A program made the position numbers and the translations under genes. From contig ONCX01000007.1 of assembly GCA_900316455.1 (NCBI GenBank), positions 1-64,000 of the forward strand: a stretch of 64,000 nucleotides of DNA. Direction: 5' to 3'. How positions within the stretch are numbered: the first letter of the stretch is position 1; each line of letters starts with the position of its first letter. Origin of the DNA: an uncultured Eubacteriales bacterium (GTDB lineage Bacteria; Bacillota; Clostridia; Oscillospirales; Acutalibacteraceae). Of the stretch, positions 16,793 through 25,691 are shown piece after piece. Below the pieces are notes generated by a model, which was not told the origin of the DNA, did not search any database, and saw only the letters and a list, made by a program, of their open reading frames with translations.

Positions 16793-17817
16793 TCGGATTT
16801 CCTCCCGAAATCTATCAGTATTTCTTTTTCCGCAGCGGCGAATGTAACTCCGTTGCCAGAAATCTTTGGAATAATAATTCTGCCGCCAAGCGACGCGCTT
16901 CTCTCACATACGTTATCTGCTCCGACTGTTTTCAGCACAAATTCTGACGAATCAAATCTGCCGTTAGCTTTCATCAATTGTTCCGCTGAAAAGGTACACA
17001 ACGGGATATTGTATTTTAAGCAGAATTGCTTTATAGCAGGCTCGTCCTTTTTTATGTCAATTGTATGTACTGCCGTCACACGGCATATCTGAATATTGTT
17101 TTTATTCAGTCTGTCAAGAATTATTCTTTCAAAAACATCGGGCAAAATATTTCTTTTGCAGCCGACGCCTAAAATAATATTTTGCGGAATCAGATGAAGC
17201 GTAGTTTTAAATGGTGAACAGTTAATATCGGCTGAAACGGAAATCCCTTCCTCGCAATTGCCATTGAGGTCGAATTCGGGAGGTAAATTGATATATTTAT
17301 AATCGGTGGAGAGCCCTATTTTCTTTCCGTCAACAACGGCGGCTGCAATCGCTTTTGCGGCTTCAAATTCCACTATATGAAGACTGTTCGCTTTTGCGAA
17401 TAAATCAGGTGAGAATCTGCTTCCGGCGTCGGTCGCAGTTGTAATTACCGGAATAGCGCCAATTATTGCGGCTATTTCATTGGTGAGAAAATTAGCGCCG
17501 CCTATGTGTCCCGAAAGCAGCGATATGGCAAATTTCCCCTGTTCGTCTACAACTATAACGGCGGGATCATTAAGCTTGCTTGTGATAAAAGGCGAAATCA
17601 TTCTCACCGCTATTCCACATGCTGTGAGAAAAACAAGCGCGTCAAATATTTTAAATATTGAGGCGGTCAATTCGCTTAACGAAACAAATGAAACACAGCC
17701 TTCACCTGCAAATTTATCAATTGAATAAACCGTGCAATCATGCTTTTGCATACCGTCTTTTATTCTATGAGAGATAATAACGCCGTTTCTTGTAATTGAA
17801 ATAAAGGCTATTTTCAT
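16789..17817 (-). CDS. cbiG: Cobalt-precorrin-5A hydrolase
   Basis: Opens the delta-lactone and releases acetaldehyde in the anaerobic pathway; it has no counterpart in the oxygen-dependent route, so it fixes the pathway type. The 342 residues show the N-terminal Rossmann-like part, the LVFLTACGIAVRMISPFITSK core and the SLLSGHIGGANFLTNEIA block (about 100-118). The C-terminal domain has LGVGCKRNILPD and VTAVHTIDIKKDEPAI. Both ends overlap neighbours by four bases. Confidence 0.95.
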   Translation of the reverse strand: MKIAFISITRNGVIISHRIKDGMQKHDCTVYSIDKFAGEGCVSFVSLSELTASIFKIFDALVFLTACGIAVRMISPFITSKLNDPAVIVVDEQGKFAISLLSGHIGGANFLTNEIAAIIGAIPVITTATDAGSRFSPDLFAKANSLHIVEFEAAKAIAAAVVDGKKIGLSTDYKYINLPPEFDLNGNCEEGISVSADINCSPFKTTLHLIPQNIILGVGCKRNILPDVFERIILDRLNKNNIQICRVTAVHTIDIKKDEPAIKQFCLKYNIPLCTFSAEQLMKANGRFDSSEFVLKTVGADNVCERSASLGGRIIIPKISGNGVTFAAAEKEILIDFGRKSE

Positions 17818-18569
17818 TGCTTTGCCTTTCTGAATTCTGTTTCAAAGGCGCTGTCGTACAGTCTGGAAAGTGAATAATTATCCCCTAAAAAGCCGCCGAT
17901 ACAGATAAGAGCAGTTTTTCTTATTCCGTTTTTCTCAGCTGTTTCAGCTAATTTTTCAACAGTACACCGGCATATCTTTTCGTCCTGCCAGCTCGCCTTA
18001 TACACTATTGCGGCGGGACTTTCGGGCAAATATCCCCCTTCGATAAGTTCGTGTGAAAGCTCCTCCAGCATTCCGGCGCTCAGAAACACAACCATAGTCG
18101 CTCCGTGAGCCGAAAGACTCCTTATGCTTTCCTTTTCGGGGACAGGCGTGCGCCCTGCTATTCTGGTAATAATAACAGTCTGTGATATATCCGGCAGCGT
18201 GTATTCAGCTTTCAGCGCCGCCGCCGCTCCACAGAAGGAGCTTACTCCAGGACATATTTCATATGGAATATTAAGCTTGTCGAGCCTGTCCATCTGTTCG
18301 CGTATTGCACCGTAAATACATGGATCGCCGGTATGAAGCCGCACGGTTTTTTTCCCGTCCCTTTCGGCTTCCGCCATCACGCATATTACTTCATCGAGAG
18401 TCATGAACGCGCTGTTGTGTATCTCACAGCAATCCCTTGCGTATTCCAGAAGCTCCGGATTTACAAGCGAACCCGCATAGATAATAACGTCTGCCTCGCT
18501 AAGAAGTCTTGCGCCTCTGACTGTTATCAGATCAGCAGCCCCGCAGCCCGCTCCCACAAAATTAACCAT
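17814..18569 (-). CDS. cbiF: Cobalt-precorrin-4 C11-methyltransferase
   Basis: A 251-residue tetrapyrrole methylase. The N-terminal FVGAGCGAADLITVRGARLL, VIIYAGSLVNPELL, VRLHTGDPCIYGAIREQMDRL (about 85-105) and PGVSSFCGAAAAL motifs match CbiF/CobM. It overlaps the end of cbiD by eight bases. It should not be mistaken for the missing CbiL: the AGSLVNPE motif is CbiF-specific. Confidence 0.95.
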   Translation of the reverse strand: MVNFVGAGCGAADLITVRGARLLSEADVIIYAGSLVNPELLEYARDCCEIHNSAFMTLDEVICVMAEAERDGKKTVRLHTGDPCIYGAIREQMDRLDKLNIPYEICPGVSSFCGAAAALKAEYTLPDISQTVIITRIAGRTPVPEKESIRSLSAHGATMVVFLSAGMLEELSHELIEGGYLPESPAAIVYKASWQDEKICRCTVEKLAETAEKNGIRKTALICIGGFLGDNYSLSRLYDSAFETEFRKAKQ

Positions 18570-19707
18570 TGTTATTGTATTCCTCCGATATTATTTTGAT
18601 GAGTTCATTTGCCGTATCTGTGCTTCCAACGATTCCGTGTTTGAATGAAAACATTACAGCGCCAATCTTAGCGCCGCCTTTTACCTTGGATTCAAGATAA
18701 TATTGCGCTCTTTTCATCAGAATTCCGGCTGCCGCGTTTTTCATTCCCGCTGATTCAAGCACATCGAGCGCAGCGTCAACTGTCGGACAATCAGGTAATT
18801 TTCGCAACACGTCGGCATCGGCTCCGGCAAGAAGTCCACACGTAACGAGGACTTCCATTCTGCCGTCCGCCTGTGCCGAATGCGTGTTAAAAATTCCCGC
18901 TCCGAGCTTAACGAGCTTGCCTATATGTCCTATTATGAGAATGTTTTCAAATCCGTACTCCATAGCCGCGTCGATTGCGTCCCCTATAAAATTGCTGCAT
19001 GTGACGCATTTATCCAGCATAAACGGCATTTGCCCTGCAAGAAAGCTGCGGCTGTAATTTCCTAATGTAAGCAGAAGGCTTTTTTTCCCTTCCGCACATC
19101 TGATACGTTCTTCAAGACGAATTGTTTCTAAGAGAGCGGAATTGCTCATAGGTTCGACAATTCCTGTAGTACCTATTATCGATATACCGCCTTCAATTCC
19201 CATTCGCGGATTGTAGGTTTTAATGGCAATATCTTTTCCCTGCGGAGCATAAATAATAACCCTTGCGCCGTGTGAAAGTCCGTATTGATTCAGTACTTCT
19301 TCCACTGATTCAGCGATCATTCTTCGTGGAGTGGAATTAATCGCTGCCCCGCCAACCGGCTGATCAAGTCCGGCTTTGGTAACCCTGCCTATTCCATCGC
19401 CGCCTTCGATGACTATGCCGGAATTTATAAAACACACTTTTGCGTAAATTAAGATTCCGTCCGTGATATCGGGATCGTCGCCGCCGTCCTTGCGTACGGC
19501 GCAGCAGGCGGATTCAGAGTCATAAAACGCGTTTTCGATTTTCGCTTCAAAGACAATTCCGGCAGGAGTGGTCAATTGTATTTTGTCAATTTCACTCTGA
19601 GTGGCAAGCATAACCGCCGCAGCCTTGGCTGCCGCAGCAGCGCAGGAGCCAGTGGTGAATCCGCAGCGCAATTTTTGGTTTCCGCGGTTAATATAATAAT
19701 CGCCCAT
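18562..19707 (-). CDS. cbiD: Cobalt-precorrin-5B C1-methyltransferase
   Basis: A 381-residue enzyme specific to the anaerobic pathway. The hallmark LRCGFTTGSCAAAAAKAAAVML lies at the N-terminus (about 12-33). Further family blocks are DGGDDPDITDG, GGDGIGRVTKAGL, INSTPRRMI and GTTGIVEPMSNSALLETIR. ATG with an AGAGGC site upstream, 15 bases after the cbiC stop. Confidence 0.95.
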   Translation of the reverse strand: MGDYYINRGNQKLRCGFTTGSCAAAAAKAAAVMLATQSEIDKIQLTTPAGIVFEAKIENAFYDSESACCAVRKDGGDDPDITDGILIYAKVCFINSGIVIEGGDGIGRVTKAGLDQPVGGAAINSTPRRMIAESVEEVLNQYGLSHGARVIIYAPQGKDIAIKTYNPRMGIEGGISIIGTTGIVEPMSNSALLETIRLEERIRCAEGKKSLLLTLGNYSRSFLAGQMPFMLDKCVTCSNFIGDAIDAAMEYGFENILIIGHIGKLVKLGAGIFNTHSAQADGRMEVLVTCGLLAGADADVLRKLPDCPTVDAALDVLESAGMKNAAAGILMKRAQYYLESKVKGGAKIGAVMFSFKHGIVGSTDTANELIKIISEEYNNNG

Positions 19708-19722
19708 AATTGAAAGCCTCTT

Positions 19723-20397
19723 TTATTCAAACAGTCTGCCGCTCGACCTGTCGTAAAGCATATACAGAAGCGCGTTGCATATCGCGGCAGCAACGCCGCT
19801 GCCGCCTTTGCGCCCTTGTGTAATAATGAATGGAACGCCGCTATTCATTATCAGCTGCTTTGACTGAACGACATTTACAAAACCGACAGGCGCACCGATA
19901 ATCAACGACGGCAAAAAATTACATTCTCTGATTATTTCATATAAGCTTACAAGCGCTGTGGGGGCGTTGCCTATAGCAAATATAACGTTTCTCTCCCTGT
20001 ACAGATCCGCGGCATAATTCATTGACGCTGCCGCGCGTGTGATTCCGTTTTCCTTTGCGATTGAAGCAATTTGGGGATCGGACATAAAACAGACCGCTTC
20101 GCACCCGAGGGCATTCAACGCAGGCTTGCTTATTCCCGAAAGAGCCATTTGCGTGTCCGTTACTATGACCGCGTTGTTTTTGAGAGCGTTTAAACCAATA
20201 TCCGTCGCGTTCTCGGAAAATCTCATTATATTGAGAAAATCAAAATCGGCTGTCGTGTGAATTACGCGTTTGACAATCAGCTTTTGCTCCGGAGTGAGAG
20301 CGGAAGTGTCGCCAATCTCGCTTTCGATTATTTCCATGCTTCGCCGCTCTATATCGGCTGGTCTGACATTTTCAAGGCTTCTCAGAATACTGTTCAT
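19723..20397 (-). CDS. cbiC: Cobalt-precorrin-8 methylmutase
   Basis: Moves the C11 methyl to C12, giving cobyrinate. The 224-residue protein has IERRSMEIIESE at the N-terminus, HTTADFDF with the catalytic histidine (about residue 48), DTQMALSGI, and the closing GAPVGFVNVVQSKQLI and GRKGGSGVAAA segments. The ATG at 20397 overlaps the stop of the upstream membrane protein (ATGA). An upstream start at 20469 reads through that gene and is rejected. Confidence 0.95.
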   Translation of the reverse strand: MNSILRSLENVRPADIERRSMEIIESEIGDTSALTPEQKLIVKRVIHTTADFDFLNIMRFSENATDIGLNALKNNAVIVTDTQMALSGISKPALNALGCEAVCFMSDPQIASIAKENGITRAAASMNYAADLYRERNVIFAIGNAPTALVSLYEIIRECNFLPSLIIGAPVGFVNVVQSKQLIMNSGVPFIITQGRKGGSGVAAAICNALLYMLYDRSSGRLFE

Positions 20398-21044
20398 TTT
20401 TTCTTTATTATAACAACAACGGCGGCTGCAATTCCTGTTGCACAAATAATTCCCGCGATTATAAAACAAAGAATTACTGAAAATCCAACTGACGAACCGG
20501 AATTTACCTCTGTTTCAGAACCAATTGTTTCCGAAGCGGAAAACGCGGTGTCCGGAAGTGATTCCGACTCAAATACAAGAATTCTGTCGTACCAGCGCTG
20601 CTTCTTAAAGCTGTAGGCAGCGCAGTCGATGTCTTTATCAAGCGCTTCGACCGGAACGGTATATGCGTACTTGCCGTCTGCGGTTTCGTGAAAGAAATAA
20701 TATTTGCTTTGGTCAGCGGCTTCAGCCTTTTCAGACGTGCCCATGAAGAGCTTCTCATACCCCTTGCCGCTCAAGGTCATTTCGGCTGTCATATCGCTGC
20801 CGGAAACAACAAGCTCACAGCTCACTATTCTGAACATAGATGAGCTTGATGTTACTTCGATCTCATATTTGCCCGAAACGAGTGATTCGGCGTATACAGG
20901 CGTTTTTTCCGTAGTCTTTTCTGACGAAGCAAAAGCTGTGAAGCAGGAAAAACATAAAATAACTGTCGCAGCTATGATAAGCGACGCGACTTTCTTTACT
21001 TTTTTTATTGTAGAAGTTGTAATTGTAGTAATAATTGTAATCAT
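20394..21044 (-). CDS. Secreted, membrane-anchored protein with NEAT-like domain
   Basis: A 216-residue protein with an N-terminal signal/anchor helix (about 16-38, ending AFASSEK), an extracellular domain of about 130 residues, and a C-terminal membrane helix followed by IIKKK. The domain starts SGKYEIEVTSSSSMFRIVSC and ends with a VEALDKDIDCAAYS strand and a WYDRILVFES strand. The fold pattern resembles NEAT haem-binding domains: a short S-M helix early, then a beta sandwich. It also resembles the domain in the 139-residue protein at 25111-25530. The NEAT assignment is inference. Location between cbiK and cbiC under a B12 riboswitch suggests capture of a tetrapyrrole or cobalt-containing compound. 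Confidence 0.7.
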   Translation of the reverse strand: MITIITTITTSTIKKVKKVASLIIAATVILCFSCFTAFASSEKTTEKTPVYAESLVSGKYEIEVTSSSSMFRIVSCELVVSGSDMTAEMTLSGKGYEKLFMGTSEKAEAADQSKYYFFHETADGKYAYTVPVEALDKDIDCAAYSFKKQRWYDRILVFESESLPDTAFSASETIGSETEVNSGSSVGFSVILCFIIAGIICATGIAAAVVVIIKKK

Positions 21045-21067
21045 GTCCTTTCAGATTATAATACATT

Positions 21068-21124
21068 AGAATAAGCTGCTGCCGCATTCAGATTTACCAA
21101 CCGCGACAGCAGCATTTTTATTCT
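21068..21124. terminator. Hairpin between cbiK and the downstream surface protein gene
   Basis: AGAATAAGCTGCTG (21068-21081) pairs with CAGCAGCATTTTTATTCT (21107-21124) with small bulges. The T-run sits on the plus-strand side, so on the minus-strand transcript it is more likely a processing or partial-attenuation structure than a strong terminator. It divides the uptake genes from the synthesis genes. Confidence 0.5.
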
Positions 21125-21174
21125 AACTTAATTGCATTTTTATTTCAAGATTATTTAATTAAAAAGTTAAGGAT

Positions 21175-22065
21175 TTATTTGCCGAATGTAATGGCAGCGT
21201 CATTTATCGCATTCTGCACATGGCTTACATACATCTGCTGGACAGAATCAAGCTCTCCCATTCCTTTGAGAACACATTCGACCTCAAAGCCTTCCTTGGT
21301 GAGTATTGATTTCCATGAGTCGTCCTCATCGCCCGCCATATCGTTGTTTGCGTGATCGCCTGCTACAACCATGAGAGGCTGGAGAACAACCTTTTTATAT
21401 TTTCCTTCCTTCAGCGATTTTATCACATCTTCAAGAGACGGAGTTGCTTCAACTGTGCCTATATAATAATTATCTGCGGCTATTGCCTTAAATGAATCCT
21501 GAAATTTTGTGTATGTTGCGTTGGCTTCATGCTCAGTTCCGTGACCCATGAATACAATTGCCGTTCCGTCCTTATTGAATTCGGACGTTTCAGTGACGAG
21601 CGCGTTTGCAAGCGTGGCGTAATCATCATCTGAGGTCAGAAGCGGCGCACCGATTGCGAGATTATCAAATTTATCCTCGTAGTTTTTTACGGCTGCCACA
21701 ACGTCGTCGTATTCATATCCGCTCATTACGTGGGTGGGCTGCACAACAAGCGTCTTCACTCCGTCCGCGACCAGCTTATCGAGAGCTTCTTCGATATTGT
21801 CGATTTTCAGACCGTCTCTCTCTTTGAGCTTATCAATTATGATCTGACTTGTGAAGGCTCTGCGGACTTCAAATTCCGTAAATTTCTTTTCAATAGCCTT
21901 TTCTACGGCTCCGATTGTTTTTTCCCTGCTTTCGTTGTAGCTTGTGCCAAAGCTTACTACAAGAATCACCGGTTTTGCCTCTTTTTCTGTATCACAGCCG
22001 GTGATTACCAGAAGTGAACACAGCATTGCCGCCGCAAGCAGCGCGGCTATAATTTTTTTAAACAT
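21175..22065 (-). CDS. cbiK: Exported (lipoprotein) sirohydrochlorin cobaltochelatase
   Basis: A class II chelatase of 296 residues, normally inserting Co2+ into sirohydrochlorin. The CbiK signature VSFGTSYNESREKTIGAVE lies near residue 37. The two metal-site histidines are in FMGHGTEHEANATY and VAGDHANNDMAGDEDDSW. Unlike the usual cytosolic enzyme it begins with a clean lipoprotein signal: MFKK, a 15-residue hydrophobic stretch, then the lipobox ITGC. The chelatase should therefore sit outside the membrane. Periplasmic CbiK forms are known in Desulfovibrio. Neighbouring genes encode a FecBCD-like importer, so an extracellular metal- or tetrapyrrole-handling role is as likely as a biosynthetic one. 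No other chelatase gene (cbiX) is present in the window. Confidence 0.92.
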   Translation of the reverse strand: MFKKIIAALLAAAMLCSLLVITGCDTEKEAKPVILVVSFGTSYNESREKTIGAVEKAIEKKFTEFEVRRAFTSQIIIDKLKERDGLKIDNIEEALDKLVADGVKTLVVQPTHVMSGYEYDDVVAAVKNYEDKFDNLAIGAPLLTSDDDYATLANALVTETSEFNKDGTAIVFMGHGTEHEANATYTKFQDSFKAIAADNYYIGTVEATPSLEDVIKSLKEGKYKKVVLQPLMVVAGDHANNDMAGDEDDSWKSILTKEGFEVECVLKGMGELDSVQQMYVSHVQNAINDAAITFGK

Positions 22066-22113
22066 TATTATTTCATCCTCCGTTTTTTTTATATAAATGT
22101 TGCAATTAAGTTA

Positions 22114-22875
22114 TCATAGTCCTGAATAATATTCGTTGTACAGCTCGCGGTTTATTCCGAATAATTTGCATATGACGTCCTCACGGAATATTTCCTCCGG
22201 ATTTCCGCTTTTGAATACTTTTCCGTTTTTTACGCATATCGTGTAATCGGATATTTTTTTCGCAAGCTCGAGTTCGTGCATTGAAACGAGTACGGCAGGT
22301 TTTTTTACCGCTGTGAGCTTTTTCAATATTTCAAGAAAAGCAATCTTATGGTAAATATCAAGGAATGACGTAGGCTCGTCGAGAATAAGTATTTTTGGCT
22401 CTTGGCATATCGCTCTCGCAAGCATTACTCTCTGACGCTGACCGTCGCTTATCTCGGTGAAATCACGGTCAGCAAAATCCTGCATGTTGACTGATTCAAT
22501 TGCCTCGTTGACAGCGGCTTTGTCGGCTTCCGACAAAAGCCCGAATCTTCCTGTATAGGGATACCGTCCGGTTTCCACCACCTCGCGGCAGGTCATAAGA
22601 TCGGGGCGGGGTCTGTCTGTCAGCAGTACTGCCATCTTTCGAGCCGATTCATCTGGAGTCATATCCGACGCGTTTTTTCCGTCAACGTATACTATTCCCG
22701 CGTGCTTTCTGAGATGACCGCACACAGTCTTTAGAATAGTGGATTTTCCGGATCCGTTGGGACCGATAAGCGTCATTATCTCTCCTTCGCGGAGATTGAA
22801 GCAGATATGCTCTATTAGTGGATCTTCATAACCGACGGAAAGATCGTCGGCAGAGATAATATATTCACCGCTCAT
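22114..22875 (-). CDS. btuD: FecE/BtuD-like ABC importer ATPase
   Basis: A 253-residue ATP-binding subunit for cobalamin/Fe-siderophore-type import. Walker A is GPNGSGKST, the signature loop is EISDGQRQRVMLARA (ISDGQ instead of LSGGQ, common in this subfamily), Walker B is ILILDEPTSFLD, and the H-loop is SMHE. The ATG at 22875 overlaps the permease stop (ATGA) with GAGGGGCG upstream. A longer reading frame to 23265 lies antisense-free but inside the permease gene and is rejected. The symbol reflects B12-riboswitch control; a haem or cobalt-chelate substrate is equally possible. Confidence 0.88.
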   Translation of the reverse strand: MSGEYIISADDLSVGYEDPLIEHICFNLREGEIMTLIGPNGSGKSTILKTVCGHLRKHAGIVYVDGKNASDMTPDESARKMAVLLTDRPRPDLMTCREVVETGRYPYTGRFGLLSEADKAAVNEAIESVNMQDFADRDFTEISDGQRQRVMLARAICQEPKILILDEPTSFLDIYHKIAFLEILKKLTAVKKPAVLVSMHELELAKKISDYTICVKNGKVFKSGNPEEIFREDVICKLFGINRELYNEYYSGL

Positions 22876-23933
22876 ATCTCGCCCCTCTTTCTTTGGAGCA
22901 TCACGGCTATTACAACAGGCGCTCCGAATATCGCTGTAACTGTGCTTATACTCATTTCTGTGGGCGCGAACGCGGTCCTTGCCGCCATGTCGCAAAGCAT
23001 GCAGAATATACTTCCGCCGATAAAGCACGCCGGAATCATAATGATTGGCTTTGATGTGCGGAAAATCACTCTGACTATGTGCGGAACAGCTATTCCGACG
23101 AATGAAACAGGTCCGGCAAACGCGGTTACGCAGGCGGCAAGCAGTCCGGACAGCAGAATAAGCATAATTCGCAGCATTCTGACATTGACTCCCATGCTCT
23201 GAGCGTATCCGTCGCCAAGACGGTACGCGCTTATCGGCTTTGAGAGGAAAAACGTGCATACACATGCTGGAGCTACTACCGCGGACATCACAGCTACATT
23301 TTCACCTGTCGTTCCGGAGAACGTACCCATAGACCAGTTGTGAAGATTTACTATGTCGGAATTGTCGGCGAATGTAACCGCAAAATCAGTAATTGCGGAG
23401 CAAATGTACCCGATCATTACGCCGCAAACTACAAGCAGCGACATTCGCTTAATTCTGCGTGAAATTGCAAGCACAATTCCAAGCGTTATCATTGAACCTG
23501 TGAACGCGGCGAAAATCATCACCGCAGAGCCTACTGTATTGCGCTGTCCGATTACCAGTATCATGACAAGCGCTACCGTGAGCTTTGCGCCTGAGGACAC
23601 TCCAAGTACAAAAGGTCCCGCTATAGGGTTGTGAAAGAATGTTTGCAGAAGATATCCCGAAAGCGCAAGCGCTCCTCCTAAAATTAAAGCGGCAAATGCC
23701 CTTGGGATTCTTATTTTCAGCAGAATATCGGCATACGGCGAATTGCTTTTTCCAAATGAAAACAGTATTTTCAAGGTTTGAGCAAACGGTATGTCCGCGC
23801 TTCCTGTAAAAATATTCATAGTCAGAACAGCTATGGCAATTATTCCAAGCGCGGAAAAGGCGAATATTATCCTCGGCTTTCCTCGCGGAAGCGTTTTTAC
23901 TCCAAATGTCTTTTTTATCCGGTATAAATTCAA
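22872..23933 (-). CDS. btuC: FecCD-family permease
   Basis: A 353-residue membrane protein with about ten helices. FecCD/BtuC motifs are RIPRAFAALILGGALALSGYLLQTFFHNPIAGPFVLGVSSGA (about 75-116), the GLLAACVTAFAGPVSFVGIAVPHIVRVIF segment that contacts the ATPase, and the EMSISTVTAIFGAPVVIAVML C-terminus. The TTG start overlaps the substrate-binding protein stop (TTGA). It forms the importer channel with the flanking subunits. Confidence 0.92.
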   Translation of the reverse strand: MNLYRIKKTFGVKTLPRGKPRIIFAFSALGIIAIAVLTMNIFTGSADIPFAQTLKILFSFGKSNSPYADILLKIRIPRAFAALILGGALALSGYLLQTFFHNPIAGPFVLGVSSGAKLTVALVMILVIGQRNTVGSAVMIFAAFTGSMITLGIVLAISRRIKRMSLLVVCGVMIGYICSAITDFAVTFADNSDIVNLHNWSMGTFSGTTGENVAVMSAVVAPACVCTFFLSKPISAYRLGDGYAQSMGVNVRMLRIMLILLSGLLAACVTAFAGPVSFVGIAVPHIVRVIFRTSKPIIMIPACFIGGSIFCMLCDMAARTAFAPTEMSISTVTAIFGAPVVIAVMLQRKRGEI

Positions 23934-25114
23934 TTCTCAGCGCCGCCTTCCAGCCTGTACAGGTACTTTGGAGGATTATCTTTGTATTCCCCGCTGAAAA
24001 TAAGATGGAAGTCAGATATTATTTCCCCGATTTTCATTGTTTCCTGAAAGAGATTCTGACCGGTACACCATACGTCGCCGTTCTTTACAGCCTTGAAGTC
24101 CGCGATAAAGCTGTTTTTGGATATCAGATCATCAAGACTTTTGACGTCCTTCCCTATATTGTTATTATATATAATAATGTCCGCGTCCTTGGCAGTCGCG
24201 TAAAACTTTTCCATTTCCATTTGAATTGCCGAAGTGCCGCTGCCGTTGTCGAGATCTTTAAATATATTGCTCCCGCCCGCAAGCCCAATCATTTTATTGA
24301 CGTAATCGCCGGATTTGCGGGTAACAGCCTGCCCTGAGCTGCTTATGTAAAAGAAAGCGACCGTTTTGCCTGTGTCGGGCTGTTCTCCGATAGTATCAAG
24401 TATTTCAGACTGCTTTTGGAACAGTTGTTCAGCGAGTTCTCTGTTGTCCGTAAGTTCGCCGTATACCTTTATCCATTCGCAGCGTCCAAGAGGATGAGAT
24501 TCATAGCTCGAATAATCCACAAAAACGGTTATTCCAAGCTCCTCTAATTTTTCCTTCACCTCTGGATTGTGTTCTATCATGGTTGACTGAACGGAAAGCT
24601 TGCAGCCGTCTGAAACAAGAAGCTCATAGTCCGGTTCACGGTATTTGCCCGCGTAGAGAATATCCCCATTTTCCATTGCCTCACGCGCATAAGGAATATA
24701 CCAGTCTTCGATCTTTGTGCCGGAGAATTTCACTCTGTCCCCGCAGCCAAGTGCGTCAAACATCGCCATAGAAGCAGTCGCGGCAAGATATATATTCCCG
24801 ACGGGCTTTTTAATTATTTTGATTTTTTTTGAAATACCTTTCGGAATTTTACCGTTTTCGGGAACTATAAGATATCCCGTGCCGTCAGCGACCTGAATCA
24901 AAGAGTAACCGCCGTCGTAACGGTCAATAGCAAACTGATCGGCATATTGGGAATCCGCTCTTTCAGAAAATACAAGACCTTCTATTTCAACCGGCTTTTC
25001 TGAGATCCTGTTTTGGCTTTCGTCGCCGGTTTCATTACCGCATGAATTCACCGAAAAAAGCAAAAATACAGCCAACGTAAACGCTATCAGTCTTCGTGTA
25101 TGCACCAATGTCAT
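23930..25114 (-). CDS. btuF: BtuF/FecB-like substrate-binding lipoprotein
   Basis: A 394-residue exported protein with a signal peptide ending in VNSCGNE, a probable lipidated cysteine at about residue 27. The TroA/FecB-type domain begins around residue 105 (LAATASMAMFDALGCGDRVKFSG) and includes KYREPDYELLVSDGCKL, EKLEELGITVFVDYSSYE and KNGDVWCTGQNLFQ. The first 80 residues after the signal form an extra domain not found in classical BtuF. It starts with ATG after GGAG and overlaps the upstream small membrane protein by four bases. The ligand is inferred from the riboswitch and cbi neighbours. Confidence 0.88.
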   Translation of the reverse strand: MTLVHTRRLIAFTLAVFLLFSVNSCGNETGDESQNRISEKPVEIEGLVFSERADSQYADQFAIDRYDGGYSLIQVADGTGYLIVPENGKIPKGISKKIKIIKKPVGNIYLAATASMAMFDALGCGDRVKFSGTKIEDWYIPYAREAMENGDILYAGKYREPDYELLVSDGCKLSVQSTMIEHNPEVKEKLEELGITVFVDYSSYESHPLGRCEWIKVYGELTDNRELAEQLFQKQSEILDTIGEQPDTGKTVAFFYISSSGQAVTRKSGDYVNKMIGLAGGSNIFKDLDNGSGTSAIQMEMEKFYATAKDADIIIYNNNIGKDVKSLDDLISKNSFIADFKAVKNGDVWCTGQNLFQETMKIGEIISDFHLIFSGEYKDNPPKYLYRLEGGAEN

Positions 25115-25530
25115 TTTGTAATTCTCCTTTTGACATAAGCGGCTGCTCCCGCAATAAGAACAGAAACCCCTATAATTGAAAAAATCAGCGCGTAAGAAAC
25201 GCCGTTAACCGGCTTTGCTGTGGACGAATCAAAACGGATCGTGTAATCTATTATATGCGGCTTGCTCATGGCGACAGTTTCCGCTGAAATTTGAATATCA
25301 GTGTCGAGAGTCTCAACATCTATAAGAAATGTGGAATTTCCCTCTGAGTTCAAAGGATAATATTCATTTTCTCCGATTTTCATATAGTCGTAATTAGGAC
25401 TGCTCCATTCTATCTCAGCTTTCATTCCGCGGTCGCTCACAGTCAGGTTTGCCGGCGATTTGACAGTCGCCCTGCCGCTTCCTCCGCTAAGAGAAACTTC
25501 TATTGTATAATCTCCATTTGCCAGTGCCAT
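25111..25530 (-). CDS. Small NEAT-like membrane-anchored protein, first gene of the B12 operon
   Basis: A 139-residue protein: a beta-rich domain (NGDYTIEVSLSGGSGRATV at the start, WSSPNYDYMKIGENEYYPL in the middle, HIIDYTIRFDS at the end) followed by a C-terminal membrane helix and VKRRITK. The ATG at 25530 has GGGGGA six bases upstream. Starts farther up fall in the riboswitch terminator. No signal peptide is visible, which is strange for a protein whose C-terminal anchor predicts an outside domain. The domain resembles NEAT folds and the protein at 20394-21044. It overlaps the binding-protein gene, so it is probably an accessory receptor for the importer. Confidence 0.68.
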   Translation of the reverse strand: MALANGDYTIEVSLSGGSGRATVKSPANLTVSDRGMKAEIEWSSPNYDYMKIGENEYYPLNSEGNSTFLIDVETLDTDIQISAETVAMSKPHIIDYTIRFDSSTAKPVNGVSYALIFSIIGVSVLIAGAAAYVKRRITK

Positions 25531-25561
25531 AATAATCCCCCGCATGAAAACTGAATTCAAA

Positions 25562-25597
25562 CAAAAAAACGTTCCCGACCGTCACGGCAGGAACGCA
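25562..25597 (-). terminator. Riboswitch-controlled intrinsic terminator
   Basis: On the minus strand CGTTCC...GGGAACG encloses a second pairing CCGT/ACGG and is followed by seven T residues (25562-25569 on the plus strand). It lies between the cobalamin aptamer and the first coding start, so it is the probable off-state expression platform. Confidence 0.8.
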
Positions 25598-25691
25598 AAA
25601 TTCGCACACACAAAACACGTATACACAGAATTAAACAAAAAACTGTGCACACGCTGCCGCGTACCGTCAATTACTCGTGACTCCGCTAACC

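Noticed and set aside
22876..23265. Long N-terminal extension of the importer ATPase
   Set aside because: Overlaps the permease gene completely; Arg/His/Cys-rich shadow sequence. The ATG at 22875 has the ribosome-binding site and the standard N-terminus.
5947..25530. B12 operon as a recently transferred island
   Set aside because: Codon use and GC look like the neighbouring housekeeping genes; no integrase, tRNA or flanking repeats.
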